The translations under genes and the position numbers were made by a program. A stretch of DNA of 64,000 bases from Thiopseudomonas sp. (GTDB taxonomy: Bacteria; Pseudomonadota; Gammaproteobacteria; Pseudomonadales; Pseudomonadaceae), in assembly GCA_018384595.1 (NCBI GenBank), contig JAHAYO010000043.1, positions 1-64,000 of the forward strand, in the 5' to 3' direction. Shown here piece by piece: positions 9,390-19,286 of this stretch. The notes below the pieces were generated by a model that was not told the origin of the DNA, made no database searches, and saw nothing but the letters and a program-made list of their open reading frames with translations. How positions within the stretch are numbered: position 1 is the first letter of the stretch; each line of letters starts with the position of its first letter.

Positions 9390-10181
9390 TCAGCCGAAAC
9401 GGCCGGTGATGTAGGCTTCGGTCAGCGGGTTGTCGGGCTGGGTAAATACCTTGTCGGTGGCATTGACCTCGACCAGTTCGCCCAGGTGAAAATAGGCGGT
9501 GCGGTCGGAGACGCGCGCCGCTTGCTGCATGGAGTGGGTGACAATGGCAATGCTGTACTGGCGCGACAGTTCGGCAATCAGCTCTTCGATTTTGGCGGTG
9601 GCAATGGGGTCCAGTGCTGAGCAGGGTTCGTCCATCAGGATCACCTCGGGGCTGACGGCAATGGCGCGGGCAATGCACAGGCGTTGCTGCTGGCCGCCGG
9701 ACAGGCCGGTGCCGGAACTGTTCAGCCGGTCTTTCACCTCGTCCCACAGGCCGGCACGGCGCAGGCTGTCTTCGACAATATCGTCCAGATCACCCCGGCC
9801 ACGGGCCAACCCGTGAATGCGCGGGCCGTAGGCGACGTTATCGTAAATTGACTTGGGAAAGGGATTGGGCTTCTGGAATACCATGCCGATGCGTGCACGC
9901 AGCATAACCACGTCCACCGACGGGTCTTGGATGTCTTCGCCGTCGAGCAGGATACGGCCCTCCACGCGGCAACCGGCAATGGTGTCGTTCATGCGGTTGA
10001 AGGCGCGCAGCAGGGTGGATTTGCCGCAACCGGACGGTCCGATAAAGGCCATCACCTCGTTTTCCAACAGGTCCAGGCTGATGCCCTTGACGGCCATGTG
10101 TTGGCCATAATAAATGCGCACGTCCTGCGCGCTCATCTTGGTGCGCACGGGCAGCAAGCCCGTGTTGGGTGTCGATGACAT
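9390..10181 (-). CDS. pstB: Phosphate ABC transporter ATP-binding protein PstB
   Basis: A 263-residue ABC ATPase. Walker A is GPSGCGKST, the ABC signature [14 protein letters not shown], Walker [14 protein letters not shown] and the switch His sits in [11 protein letters not shown]. It powers phosphate import through PstA/PstC at the inner membrane. Two starts are possible: ATG 10196, overlapping the pstA stop, and ATG 10181 (MSSTPNTG), which has GGAG nine bases upstream and is preferred. Confidence 0.95.
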   Translation of the reverse strand: MSSTPNTGLLPVRTKMSAQDVRIYYGQHMAVKGISLDLLENEVMAFIGPSGCGKSTLLRAFNRMNDTIAGCRVEGRILLDGEDIQDPSVDVVMLRARIGMVFQKPNPFPKSIYDNVAYGPRIHGLARGRGDLDDIVEDSLRRAGLWDEVKDRLNSSGTGLSGGQQQRLCIARAIAVSPEVILMDEPCSALDPIATAKIEELIAELSRQYSIAIVTHSMQQAARVSDRTAYFHLGELVEVNATDKVFTQPDNPLTEAYITGRFG

Positions 10182-10186
10182 GGCGG

Positions 10187-11566
10187 TTAGCTCCATTGGT
10201 TTTGCAGGCGTTTGCGCAGCCAGATGGCGATGGCGTTGAGGCTGATCATCAGGCTCAGCAGCACAATGATGGCGGCGGCGGTACGGGCTTCAAAAAAGTT
10301 GCGTAGTTCGTGGCCCTGCCACAGGAAAATCTGCACCGACAGGGCGCTGGACTGGTCCAGCGGCGAGGCCGGTACGCTGGCGACAAAGGCATTCATGCCG
10401 ATCAGCAGCAGCGGCGCGGTCTCGCCGAGCGACTGTGCGACCGCCAGAATGGCTCCCGTGAGTACGCCGGGCAGCGCCTGTGGCAGCACATGATGAAACA
10501 CCACCTGGTTGTGCGAGGCACCCATGCCCAACGCCGCTTGGCGCAGCGAATCGGGCACCGCTTGCAGGGCGGCACGGGTGGCAATGATGACCGTGGGCAG
10601 CGCCATCAGGCTCAGTACCAGCCCGCCTACCAGCGGTGCGGACAGGGGCATGCGCAGGGTGTTGATAAACAGGGCCGCACCCAACAAACCAAAGACAATG
10701 GACGGTACGGCTGCTAGGTTGTTGATATTGATTTCAACCAGATCGGTCCAGCGGTTTTTGGGCGCAAACTCTTCCAGATACAGCGCTGCACCCACCCCCA
10801 GCGGCACCGCTACCAGCAGCACAATCAGCAACATGTACAGCGACCCCATAAAAGCCCCCAGCAGGCCGGCAGAGGCCGCCGAGCTACGCGAGTCGGCGCG
10901 GGTAAACAGGCTGCTGTTGAACTGCAGGCTGATGTGACCGTCTGCCTGCAGGCGGTCGGCCAGTTCGCGCACGGCGGAGGGTAGCTGTTGCTGGTGATCG
11001 GGCAGGGTGCGGTCAATGTTGCCGCGCAGCCAGACATCCACATTGGCGTCTGCCAGCAGGTCAATCGTCACGGTTTGGCCCAGCAACTGCGGATCGGCGG
11101 CCAGCATGTCGCGCACGCGGTGACGCTCGGCGGCGGCGAACAGGGCGCGGGCATGGCGAGGCTCAATGCGCTGGTCGGGATACAGCGCCTGTACACCCTG
11201 CACCAGCAGTTGTTGCCAGTTGATGCGGGCCAGCTGGCCATGCCAGGCAATTTCCCGCTGGTGGTAGTCGGCCGGGCTTTCACCCGTCCTGGGCTGTGGC
11301 CGCTCGCCGATGCGAATCAGTTGCGGGTCAAAATGCACCGGCAGGCTCAGGGTGGACTGCCAGAAGGCGGGCAGGCCACGCTGCAGGATGCTGGCAAACA
11401 GCACGAGCACAAACAGCACGGCAGTCGCCACGGCCAGCTGGCCGGTGCGGCGAAAGCGCCGTTCGCGGGCGTGGCGCTGCTGCAGCGTCTTGCCCAGCCG
11501 CGCCAGGTGCATCTGGCGGGCATTGATGCCGGTATCAAGGCGGTCGAGTTCGGAGGGGTTAGTCAT
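10187..11566 (-). CDS. pstA: Phosphate ABC transporter permease PstA
   Basis: A 459-residue permease. It has one N-terminal membrane segment, a long periplasmic insert (about residues 60-215) and a C-terminal BPD_transp_1 domain with the EAA-like loop ([30 protein letters not shown]). The periplasmic insert makes it longer than E. coli PstA (296), as in Pseudomonas. ATG 11566 overlaps the pstC stop (ATGACTAA), so the genes are coupled; the upstream start in the ORF track (11590) lies inside pstC. Confidence 0.93.
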   Translation of the reverse strand: MTNPSELDRLDTGINARQMHLARLGKTLQQRHARERRFRRTGQLAVATAVLFVLVLFASILQRGLPAFWQSTLSLPVHFDPQLIRIGERPQPRTGESPADYHQREIAWHGQLARINWQQLLVQGVQALYPDQRIEPRHARALFAAAERHRVRDMLAADPQLLGQTVTIDLLADANVDVWLRGNIDRTLPDHQQQLPSAVRELADRLQADGHISLQFNSSLFTRADSRSSAASAGLLGAFMGSLYMLLIVLLVAVPLGVGAALYLEEFAPKNRWTDLVEININNLAAVPSIVFGLLGAALFINTLRMPLSAPLVGGLVLSLMALPTVIIATRAALQAVPDSLRQAALGMGASHNQVVFHHVLPQALPGVLTGAILAVAQSLGETAPLLLIGMNAFVASVPASPLDQSSALSVQIFLWQGHELRNFFEARTAAAIIVLLSLMISLNAIAIWLRKRLQNQWS

Positions 11567-12932
11567 ATTGCTCTCGGTATTTGCGCACAATGTACAGGGC
11601 CACCACGTTCAGCAGCAGGGTAATGGCAAACAGGGTCAGCCCCAGGGCAAAGGCAACCAGTGACTGCGGGCCGGCAAAATCGGTGTCGCCGGTGAGCTGG
11701 TTGACGATGCTGACGGTTACGGTGGAAATGGCTTCCAGCGGGTTGGCGTGCAATTGCGGGCTGTTGCCGGCGGCCAGCACCACAATCATGGTTTCACCGA
11801 TGGCGCGGCTGACGGCCAGCAAAAACGCACCGACAATGCCTGGCAGCGCAGCGGGTAACACCACTTGGCGGATGGTTTCCGAACGGGTGGCACCCAGCCC
11901 CAGCGAGCCGTCACGCAGCGATTGCGGCACGCGCGTGATGATGTCGTCCGACAACGACGACACAAAAGGCACAATCATGATGCCCATCACCACGCCAGCG
12001 GTCAGCGCGCTGGTTGCGCGAACCTGGATGCCCAGCAGCTCGCCGGCGGCGGCAAACAGCGGCCCCACCAGCAGCATGGCAAATACGCCATAGACGATGG
12101 TGGGAATGCCGGCCAGGATTTCGATCAGCGGTTTGGCAATATCACGCACCCGAGCCGGGGCGTATTCGGCCAGATAGATGGCGGTCATCAGTCCCAGTGG
12201 AATGGCCACCAGCATGGCAATAAAACTGACCATCAGGGTGCCCCACAACAGTGGCAGCAGGCCGTACTCGCCGTGGGCGTTACCGCTGCTGCTGAAGGCC
12301 GGGGCCCAGCGGGTGCCAAAGAAAAACTCGGCGGGGCTGACAAAGCTGAAAAAGCGCAGCGTTTCACCCAGCATCGACAGCACGATGCCCAGTGTGGTGA
12401 GGATGGCCAGCGCCGAACAGCCAAGCAGCAACAGCCGCAGTAGGCGTTCGACCTGCTCGCGGGCGCGCAGCTGCAGCGTCATGTGGCGTAGCGTCAATGC
12501 ACTGCCTGCTGCCACCACCAGAGCCACCAGGGTGGTCTTTATCAGGGTGGCGTACTGTTGCAGCTGCTGCAGAAGGGCGGCAGCCTCGTGCTCGTAACCA
12601 GCCACTTCGCCCGTTACGCCATAGCCACTGGCTAGGTTGTGCAGGCGGCGCATCAGCACCACCTGCATGTTGGCGTCCGGCTGCAGTCCGGTGGGGATGC
12701 TGTCCAGCACCAGCCGGCTGATCAGCCAGGGCTCCATCAGCAGCCACAGGCCCAGCAGCAGCAGGGCGGGACCGGCCGTCCAGAATGCCAGCAGGCTGGC
12801 ATGGTAGACGGGCCTGGAGTGCTGGCTTCCACGTGCCATTCCCAGCGCCTGCTGGCGGCTGCGCCAGAAACCGGCGTAGTAGGCTAGCACCATGATGGCC
12901 AGCAGGATCAGCACCAGAGTCGGATTACTCAT
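11559..12932 (-). CDS. pstC: Phosphate ABC transporter permease PstC
   Basis: A 457-residue permease. Two N-terminal membrane helices flank a periplasmic region, and the C-terminal half is a permease domain with the loop RDGSLGLGATRSETIRQVVLPAALPGIVGA. It pairs with PstA as the transmembrane channel for phosphate. The start lies 13 nt after the pstS stop and the end overlaps pstA. Confidence 0.93.
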   Translation of the reverse strand: MSNPTLVLILLAIMVLAYYAGFWRSRQQALGMARGSQHSRPVYHASLLAFWTAGPALLLLGLWLLMEPWLISRLVLDSIPTGLQPDANMQVVLMRRLHNLASGYGVTGEVAGYEHEAAALLQQLQQYATLIKTTLVALVVAAGSALTLRHMTLQLRAREQVERLLRLLLLGCSALAILTTLGIVLSMLGETLRFFSFVSPAEFFFGTRWAPAFSSSGNAHGEYGLLPLLWGTLMVSFIAMLVAIPLGLMTAIYLAEYAPARVRDIAKPLIEILAGIPTIVYGVFAMLLVGPLFAAAGELLGIQVRATSALTAGVVMGIMIVPFVSSLSDDIITRVPQSLRDGSLGLGATRSETIRQVVLPAALPGIVGAFLLAVSRAIGETMIVVLAAGNSPQLHANPLEAISTVTVSIVNQLTGDTDFAGPQSLVAFALGLTLFAITLLLNVVALYIVRKYREQYD

Positions 12933-12945
12933 GCCGGATTACCTG

Positions 12946-13974
12946 TCAGCGAAGGGTTTTGCCGCTGGCAAAGGCGGCCTGCGCCTGTTCACGCTCCTGC
13001 GTGCCCAGCGGAATCAGGCCGGCTTCTTCGAGCGGACTGCCCGAACCGGACACCGATTCGTCCATAAAATACTCGACAAACTCCTTCAGGCCGGGCACCA
13101 GATCCAGGTGTTCGCCCTTGACGTAGAAGTACAGCGGGCGGGATACCGGATAGGAACCGTCATCGATGCTGTCCAGGCTAGGCAGCACCTCATCAATGGC
13201 GGCCACCTGCAGGCGGTCACGGTTTTGCTCGTAGAAATTCAGGCCGAATACGCCCAGTGCCTGTGGCTGCATTTGCAGGCGGGCCAGGGTTTCGGTGTAG
13301 TCACCGGCCACTTCGATCACGCGGCCATCGGCGCGCAGGCCGGTGCAGTAGCCTTCACGTTCGCTGTCGGGCAGGGCAGTAATGGCTTCCAGACCCTGGC
13401 AACCCTGCAGCAGCAACTTTTCGGCAAACACTTCACGGGTGCCATGGTTGGAGGCCGGCACCACCAGCACGATCTCGCGGTCGGGCAGGCTGCTGTCCAC
13501 CTGTGACCAGCGGCTATAGGGGTTGTCCACCCACTGGCCGTCCACATTGATCTGTGCGGCAGCGGCCAGATAAATCTGGCGGGCGCTCAGGCTCAGGCTG
13601 GCCTGGTCGTTGCGCGACGCAAATACGATGCCGTCATAACCCACCGGGATTTCCATGATGCGTTTGACGCCCTGTGCGGCGCAGCTGTCAATTTCGCTGG
13701 CCTTGATGGCACGCGAGGCGTTGGCAATGTCGATGGTGTGCAGGCCGGTGCCCTGGCAAAACTGGCGCAGGCCGCCACCGGTGCCGCCGGAGGCCACTAC
13801 GGGTGTGCGAAACTGCATAAACGCCTGGGCAAACTCTTCGGCGGCGATACTGGAAAAGGGGAGCAGGGTCGACGAACCGGCAATCTGGATGGTCTCGCGG
13901 GCGCTGGCCTGGCCGGCAAAGGCCATGGATGCGCAGATCAGTCCGGTAGACAACAGCCTTTGGGTGGGTTTCAT
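12946..13974 (-). CDS. pstS: Phosphate ABC transporter substrate-binding protein PstS
   Basis: A 342-residue periplasmic protein. Signal peptide: basic MKPTQR, hydrophobic core, then AFAGQASA. The mature protein opens with IQIAGSSTLLPFSSI, the phosphate-binding SST turn of the PstS family, and carries SGGTGGGLRQFCQGTG. It delivers Pi to PstCA. ATG 13974 is preferred over 13980 because GAGGAT abuts the first ATG and is 7 nt from the second. A Pho box lies upstream at 14046-14063. Confidence 0.93.
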   Translation of the reverse strand: MKPTQRLLSTGLICASMAFAGQASARETIQIAGSSTLLPFSSIAAEEFAQAFMQFRTPVVASGGTGGGLRQFCQGTGLHTIDIANASRAIKASEIDSCAAQGVKRIMEIPVGYDGIVFASRNDQASLSLSARQIYLAAAAQINVDGQWVDNPYSRWSQVDSSLPDREIVLVVPASNHGTREVFAEKLLLQGCQGLEAITALPDSEREGYCTGLRADGRVIEVAGDYTETLARLQMQPQALGVFGLNFYEQNRDRLQVAAIDEVLPSLDSIDDGSYPVSRPLYFYVKGEHLDLVPGLKEFVEYFMDESVSGSGSPLEEAGLIPLGTQEREQAQAAFASGKTLR

Positions 13975-14045
13975 GTGCATATCCTCATTGGGGGAGAAAA
14001 GCGGCCACCACCGGGTGGCTGCTGTGTGAAGTATCCGTGCCCAAG

Positions 14046-14063
14046 GTTACAGTGGTGTGACAA
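14046..14063 (-). promoter_or_regulatory. Pho box (PhoB site) of pstSCAB-phoU
   Basis: On the minus strand the 18-mer TTGTCACACCACTGTAAC is made of two 7-mers (TTGTCAC, CTGTAAC) separated by 4 bp, the Pho-box layout. A GATACT -10 candidate follows after 10 nt, the spacing expected for PhoB-activated promoters. Confidence 0.75.
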
Positions 14064-14108
14064 GCCGGCATCAGGGCGCAGCGGAAAAAGTCGGCTTTTT
14101 TCATTAAA

Positions 14109-14126
14109 CTGTCACAGAGTTGTCAT
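14109..14126 (+). promoter_or_regulatory. Pho box (PhoB site) of phoBR
   Basis: CTGTCACAGAGTTGTCAT is two 7-mers (CTGTCAC, TTGTCAT) with a 4-bp spacer, close to the E. coli Pho consensus. It sits 40 bp before the phoB ATG and implies autoregulation of phoBR. With the facing pst box 45 bp away it forms a compact divergent control region. Confidence 0.85.
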
Positions 14127-14165
14127 CTAATAGACGCAAGACCGCTAACAGGAGCGACTTGAGTA

Positions 14166-14873
14166 ATGAACGAGCAGACACTACTGGTTGTGGATGATGA
14201 AGCCGCCATTCGCGACATGCTGGCTACCAGCCTGGAGCTGGCGGGGTTTCGTGTGTTGCTGGCAGAAAACGCCATGCAAGCGCTGGTGCAGATTGCCGAT
14301 CACGGGCCAGACTTGGTGTTGTTGGACTGGATGTTGCCGGGCACCAGCGGCATCGAGCTGGCGCGCCGCCTCAAGCGCGAACCGGCCACCGCCGAGCTGC
14401 CGGTGATCATGATCACCGCCCGCAGCGATGAGGACAACAAAATCCAAGGGCTGGATGCCGGTGCCGACGACTATGTGACTAAGCCGTTTTCCACCCGCGA
14501 GCTGGTTTCGCGGGTCAAGGCGGTACTGCGCCGCAGCAATCCACTGGGCGGCGAGCAGCCGCTGGATTGCGCCGGACTGGTGCTGGACCCGGTCGGTCAG
14601 CGCATCACCGCCCATGGCCAGCCGGTCAGCCTGGGGCCAACCGAGTTTCGTCTGCTGGCGTTTTTCATGACCCATGCCGAGCGTGCCTATTCCAGACAGC
14701 AGCTGCTGGACCAGGTGTGGGGCAGTGCGGTCTATGTGGAGGATCGCACGGTTGATGTGCACATCCGCCGCCTGCGCAAAAGTCTGGAACCCCATGGCTT
14801 TGCCGGCCTGCTGCAGACCGTGCGCGGCACCGGCTACCGTTTTTCACAACAGGGGCTGCAGGAGCAGGACTGA
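14166..14873 (+). CDS. phoB: Phosphate regulon response regulator PhoB
   Basis: A 235-residue OmpR-family regulator. The receiver domain has the acidic pair in VVDDEAAIRD, the phospho-acceptor Asp in LVLLDWMLPG and the Lys in DYVTKPFSTRELVSRV. The C-terminal winged helix carries LGPTEFRLLAFFMTHAERAYSRQQLLDQVWG and the DVHIRRLRKSL recognition region. It binds Pho boxes as a dimer when phosphorylated by PhoR. phoR starts right after its stop. Confidence 0.96.
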   Translation: MNEQTLLVVDDEAAIRDMLATSLELAGFRVLLAENAMQALVQIADHGPDLVLLDWMLPGTSGIELARRLKREPATAELPVIMITARSDEDNKIQGLDAGADDYVTKPFSTRELVSRVKAVLRRSNPLGGEQPLDCAGLVLDPVGQRITAHGQPVSLGPTEFRLLAFFMTHAERAYSRQQLLDQVWGSAVYVEDRTVDVHIRRLRKSLEPHGFAGLLQTVRGTGYRFSQQGLQEQD

Positions 14874-14874
14874 T

Positions 14875-16167
14875 TTGAACTTCACCATTGTCAAGGAGCT
14901 GCGCCGGCTGGCGTGGGTGTTGCTGCTGGCCGGTCTGGCTGCCTGGCTGCTGCGCAGTCTGTGGCCGCTGCTGGTCGTGCTGGCGGGTTACACCGTCTTC
15001 AACCTGCTGCAGCTGGTGCGCCTGAACCGCTGGCTGCTGCAGTATCCGGCCGACTGGGAGCCCCCGGAAAGCAAGGGTGCCTGGGGCGACTTGTTCAACA
15101 ACCTGTACCGGCTGCTGCGTAAGGAAAACCTGGCCCGCGACGAGCTGGGCCAGCTGATCCGCCGTACCGAAAGCTCCATGTCGGCGCTGCGTGACGGCGT
15201 GGTAGTGCTGGATCGTCGGCAACAGCTGGAAACCTGGAACCAAGCCGCCGCGCAGGCGCTGGGGCTGCGCGTGGCCAGTGACCGTGGCCAGGCACTGACT
15301 AATCTGGTACGCCACCCAGCACTGGGCGAATACCTGCAGGCCGATGACTTCAGTCAGCCCTTATGCCTGCCAGCCCCTACCGGCAAAGAGCGCATGCTGG
15401 AATACAGCATTACCCGCTTCGGTGCCGGTGAATACTTGATTCTGCTGCGCGACGTCACCCGTCTGCACCGGCTGGAGCAGATGCGCAAGGACTTTGTTGC
15501 CAACGTCAGCCACGAATTGAAAACCCCGCTCACCGTGTTCAAGGGCTATCTGGAAACCCTGCACGACAGCATTCCCGCGGGGCAGACCGCAGTGCACCGT
15601 GCGCTGGCGCACATGACGGCGCAGAGCGAGCGCATGGAATGGCTGATTCGTGACTTGCTGCTGTTATCGCGGCTGGAAAACACCGAAACCGGCAACGATC
15701 CGCAACCGGTCGCCGTTGCCGGGCTGCTGCAGGGACTGGCCGGTACCCTTGAGTTGCTGGTGCAGGGCAAGCAGCAGCACATTGAACTGGATATTCCGCC
15801 CGACCTCCGGCTGCTGGGTGACGAGGGCGAGCTGGCCAGTGCCTTTGGCAACCTGTTGGCCAATGCTGTGCATTACAGCGGGCAGGGTGCACGGATTGAG
15901 GTGCAGTGGCAGGCGGACGGCGAGGGCGGGCGCTTGGTCTTTGCCGATAGCGGCCCGGGCATCGCCGCCCACCACCTGCCGCGGCTGACCGAACGATTCT
16001 ACCGTCCTGATGCCAGCCGCGTGACCGCCACTGGCGGTACTGGGCTGGGGCTGGCCATCGTCAAGCATGTGTTGCTGCGCCACAATGCACAGTTGGATAT
16101 CAGCAGCACGCCCGGCCAGGGCAGCCGTTTTGTCTGCTGCTTCGAGGCGCAGCAGATACAGGCCTGA
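14875..16167 (+). CDS. phoR: Phosphate regulon sensor histidine kinase PhoR
   Basis: A 430-residue kinase. It has an N-terminal hydrophobic hairpin (about residues 8-45), a PAS domain (about 95-195), HisKA with the phospho-acceptor in FVANVSHELKTPL, and an HATPase domain with FGNLLANAVHYS, DSGPGI and GTGLGLAIV. No periplasmic sensor domain is visible, so it reads phosphate status via Pst/PhoU. The start is a TTG at 14875, two bases after the phoB stop; the ORF-track start inside phoB is a shadow. Confidence 0.94.
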   Translation: MNFTIVKELRRLAWVLLLAGLAAWLLRSLWPLLVVLAGYTVFNLLQLVRLNRWLLQYPADWEPPESKGAWGDLFNNLYRLLRKENLARDELGQLIRRTESSMSALRDGVVVLDRRQQLETWNQAAAQALGLRVASDRGQALTNLVRHPALGEYLQADDFSQPLCLPAPTGKERMLEYSITRFGAGEYLILLRDVTRLHRLEQMRKDFVANVSHELKTPLTVFKGYLETLHDSIPAGQTAVHRALAHMTAQSERMEWLIRDLLLLSRLENTETGNDPQPVAVAGLLQGLAGTLELLVQGKQQHIELDIPPDLRLLGDEGELASAFGNLLANAVHYSGQGARIEVQWQADGEGGRLVFADSGPGIAAHHLPRLTERFYRPDASRVTATGGTGLGLAIVKHVLLRHNAQLDISSTPGQGSRFVCCFEAQQIQA

Positions 16168-16172
16168 GGCGC

Positions 16173-17087
16173 TCAACGCGTGGACGCGGACGGCTCGACC
16201 TCCTCGTGCTGCAGGCGTAGTTCTTCGTACTCGGCCTGCATGGCCAGCACGGAGCCTTCCGGTGCCACCGAGGTTTCGCCCGCTTCCCAGGGGGCTGATT
16301 CGGGCAACTCCTCGATGTGGATGGTTTTCAGGCTGTAGTCGGGCTGGTAATGCAGGTCGTATTTGGCCGCTTTGATGGTAGAAATCATCAGCAGCACCAT
16401 GATCACGAGCAGCGGTGCGCCGGCAAAGATGGACGCGGTTTGTAGCGTGGACAGCCCGCCCAGAAACATCAGCACCGCCGGCATGATGCACAAGGTAAAT
16501 GCCCAGAACAGCCGGTTCCAGCGGTGCGGCTCGTCGTCTACTTCGCGCTGCACCACCGAGGCCAGAATGTAAGAGATCGAGTCGAAGGTGGTGGCGGTAA
16601 AGATCACTGCCAGCAGGGTAAACAGTGCCATCATCAGCCAGCTCATGGGCAGGGTGCCCAGCACGGCAAAAATGGCCGCCGTGGGGCTTTGTTCGTTGAG
16701 CACCGCCACCACATCCAGCTCGCCGCTCAGCTGCAAGTGCAGGCCGTAGTTGCCCAGAATGATGAAAAACACCGCGCAGCCCAGCAAGCCGAAAAAAATC
16801 GACCCCACCACCATTTCACGAATGGTGCGCCGGCGTGAAATTTTGGCAATAAACAGTCCTACCGTTGGTGCAAAGACCAGCCACCAGGCCCAGTAGAAAC
16901 TTGTCCAGTCGGCTGGGAAACTGGTGGCCTCGAAACCGTATTCGCTAAATGATCCCAGTGACTCGGTCCAGGTCATCATGGTGAACATCTGCGTCAGCGA
17001 GCGGCCCAAACTTTCCAGCCCCGTATTAAGGATAAACAGGCCGCACTGAGGTAGGATTGGCACTTTTAAAAATGCGGAGCAATCCAT
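16173..17087 (-). pseudogene. 5'-truncated BCCT-family (betaine/choline/carnitine) transporter
   Basis: The frame matches only the C-terminal half of a BCCT carrier: it picks up at GLFILNTGLESLGRSL, then shows the family FYWAWWLVFAPTVGLFIAKISR block and continues to a charged cytosolic tail (about residues 255-304). Full-length BCCT carriers are 500-700 residues with 12 helices; here the first six or so, including most of the substrate-binding helices, are absent. The first dozen residues (MDCSAFLKVPILP) are not BCCT-like, so the break is near 17045. The stop lies 5 bp from the phoR stop (convergent). A non-functional remnant is most likely. Confidence 0.8.
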
Positions 17088-17163
17088 GCATGATGTTTAG
17101 CTGCAGCTTGACAAGCGCTATCGCAACGGTGCGACCTTGCCGGGGCGTGCTGGTGACGCGGCC

Positions 17164-19032
17164 GTGAGCACTGTTTTCCTGAATGTGACCTACGCTGAAA
17201 AAGACAGCGTGAAGGCGTTGGGTGCGCGCTGGAATGTGCAGCTGCGTAAATGGTATGTGCCCGAGGGTACCGAGCTGGCCCCCTTTGCCCGCTGGCTGCC
17301 GGATGGCCTCATCCCCGATGCGCAGGTGCTAGCGGCCACGGCGGAAAACAGCGGCCCCTACGAGGTGGCCGGCATTACCGGTGTGCCGCTGTCGCAGCTG
17401 CTGGGCCGCGTGCGCGGACTGGTGCAGCAGGCGTTTGGCCAAGCGGTATGGACGCTGGTGGATGTGTCGGGCGTGCAGGCGCGCAACGGCCATGTTTATC
17501 TGGAGCTGGCCGAGCGCGACGGCACCGGTGCTGTGCTGGCGCAGGCACGCGGCATCATCTGGGCGGCGCGGGCCGCGCAATTACTGCCTGAGTTTAATCG
17601 CGCCACCGGCATTGAAGTCGCCGCCGGCATCAAACTGTTGGTACGCGCGCGTCCGGTGTTTCATGAACGTTTTGGTTTGAGTCTGGAGATTGATGCGATC
17701 GACCCAGACTACAGCCTCGGTGATCTGGAAGCGCGCAAAAAACAGATTCGTCTGCGTCTGCAACAGGAAGGCGTGTTTACCGCCAATCAGCAGTTACCCG
17801 CGCCTTGGGATTTCAACCATGTACTGGTGCTGTCGCCAGAGCAGGCCGCTGGGCTGGGCGACTTTCGCGCCGAGGCGCAGCGTCTGCAGCACTACGGGCT
17901 GTGCCGTTTTACCTATGTGCACAGTCGTTTTCAGGGTGAGGGGGTAGGCAGCGAGTTGGCCACAGCGTTGCGGGCGGGACTGCAGACCTGCCGCGATGCC
18001 GGTGTCCAGCCGGATGCCGTCGTCATTATTCGTGGTGGCGGGGCAGTCAATGATCTGGCTTGGCTCAACGATTACGAACTGGCCCACGCCATTTGCACGC
18101 TGGGCATTCCGGTATTGACCGGTATCGGTCACGAGCGCGACAGCACCTTGCCGGACGAAGTAGCGCATAGCCGCTTTGACACGCCAAGCAAGGTGATTGC
18201 CGGCATTGAACAGCGGATTGTGCAACGGGCGCGTGAAGCCCGCGATGCCTTCACGCAGACACGCACCCAGGCCATGCAGGCGCTGCAACACAGGCGTCTG
18301 CAGCTGGAGCAACAGCATACGCAGGTGCAACAGGGCGCACAGCGCGTGCTGGCCGAGGCACGGCAGCATAGCGGCCAGTGGTTTGCTGATGTGCGCCTGA
18401 GCGCGTTGGGTCAGGTGCAACAGGCGCGGCGTAGCAGCCAGGGCTATATGGAACAGGCGCGCGCTCAAGCGCAGCAGCAACTCAATGTGGCCCACGGTCA
18501 GGTGCCGATGCTGTTGGCTCAAATTCGCAGCCGCGCCGAGGCGATGCTGGCCGCAGCACGGGCGGGATCGCGCTTGCAGCTGCAGGCCATTGTCGGCCAG
18601 AGTCGCAGCGAGCTGGTTCATGGCCGCCAGCAGGTGCAGGAACAGCTGTCTGCTGTGCGCCACGCAGCCGACCGCCAGCTGCAAACCGCACGCCAGCAGA
18701 GCCATACTCGGCTGGAACAGGTGTTGCAGTTAGGCCGCCAGCACAGCCAGACCTGCAGCGCGCAGATTCATCACGATCTGGACAGTATTCGCCATGAAGC
18801 ACGGCGCAGTTTGGGCCAAGCCCGCCTGCACAGCATGGCGCTGTTTCGTGAAATTGCCGGACAGGGACCGGACAAAACCCTCAGCCGGGGCTTTGCCCTG
18901 ATACGCAATCCGCAAGGCCAGCCGGTCAGCTCCGTCAGCGCGCTGCAACCCGGCCAGCTATTGGACATTGAATTTAAAGACGGCCGCTTCGACGCGCAGG
19001 TGGTCGCCATCAAGGGAGCAATCACCCCATGA
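17164..19032 (+). CDS. xseA: DUF5710-exodeoxyribonuclease VII large subunit fusion with extended coiled coil
   Basis: A 622-residue protein, well above the usual 400-460 for XseA. Residues about 1-45 form a DUF5710-like module (FLNVTYAEKDSVKALGARWN, KWYVPEG). An OB-fold region follows (about 65-175). The catalytic XseA domain shows VVIIRGGGAVNDLAWLND and GIGHERDSTLPDEVAHSRFD. Residues about 355-580 are Gln/Ala/Arg-rich heptads, a long coiled coil for XseB binding, and the tail SRGFALIRNPQGQPV matches the XseA C-terminus. Start GTG 17164 is chosen because it begins at the DUF5710 module; the Shine-Dalgarno is weak and TTG 17137 is possible. xseB abuts its end. Confidence 0.88.
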   Translation: MSTVFLNVTYAEKDSVKALGARWNVQLRKWYVPEGTELAPFARWLPDGLIPDAQVLAATAENSGPYEVAGITGVPLSQLLGRVRGLVQQAFGQAVWTLVDVSGVQARNGHVYLELAERDGTGAVLAQARGIIWAARAAQLLPEFNRATGIEVAAGIKLLVRARPVFHERFGLSLEIDAIDPDYSLGDLEARKKQIRLRLQQEGVFTANQQLPAPWDFNHVLVLSPEQAAGLGDFRAEAQRLQHYGLCRFTYVHSRFQGEGVGSELATALRAGLQTCRDAGVQPDAVVIIRGGGAVNDLAWLNDYELAHAICTLGIPVLTGIGHERDSTLPDEVAHSRFDTPSKVIAGIEQRIVQRAREARDAFTQTRTQAMQALQHRRLQLEQQHTQVQQGAQRVLAEARQHSGQWFADVRLSALGQVQQARRSSQGYMEQARAQAQQQLNVAHGQVPMLLAQIRSRAEAMLAAARAGSRLQLQAIVGQSRSELVHGRQQVQEQLSAVRHAADRQLQTARQQSHTRLEQVLQLGRQHSQTCSAQIHHDLDSIRHEARRSLGQARLHSMALFREIAGQGPDKTLSRGFALIRNPQGQPVSSVSALQPGQLLDIEFKDGRFDAQVVAIKGAITP

Positions 19033-19286
19033 CTCACACCAGTTTCAAACAGGCTTACCACACCCTGCAGCAGCACGCCGAAACCCTGCGCAATCAGCAG
19101 GAACCCAACATTGACGACCTGCTGACGCTGGTCACCGAGTCGGTCACTGCTTACAACGTCTGCAAAGAGCGCATCGACGCGGTAGAAAAAGCCATGGAGC
19201 AGGCGCTGAGCGGCGCAGTGGCCGCTGAAGTTCCGTCTTTCGCCCCCCCGCTGGGGGACGATGACGAGTGGGACAGCCCCTTTTAG
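19029..19286 (+). CDS. xseB: Exodeoxyribonuclease VII small subunit
   Basis: An 85-residue helical protein overlapping the xseA stop by 4 nt (ATGA). The sequence [18 protein letters not shown] and [29 protein letters not shown] follows the helix-turn-helix layout of XseB, with an acidic C-terminal tail. Position directly after xseA, coupled to it, supports the call more than sequence alone. In many relatives xseB sits with ispA-dxs instead. Its last 4 bp overlap the convergent mtaD stop. Confidence 0.78.
   Translation: MTHTSFKQAYHTLQQHAETLRNQQEPNIDDLLTLVTESVTAYNVCKERIDAVEKAMEQALSGAVAAEVPSFAPPLGDDDEWDSPF

Noticed and set aside
17794-18705. 303-codon minus-strand ORF inside xseA
   Set aside because: Arises from the repetitive Gln/Ala coiled-coil codons of xseA; no independent evidence.
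18240-18780. Repetitive CAGCAG/CAGGTGCAAC-like runs as a possible DNA repeat array
   Set aside because: The periodicity is that of protein heptads in the XseA coiled coil, with no regular DNA unit; not CRISPR or satellite.
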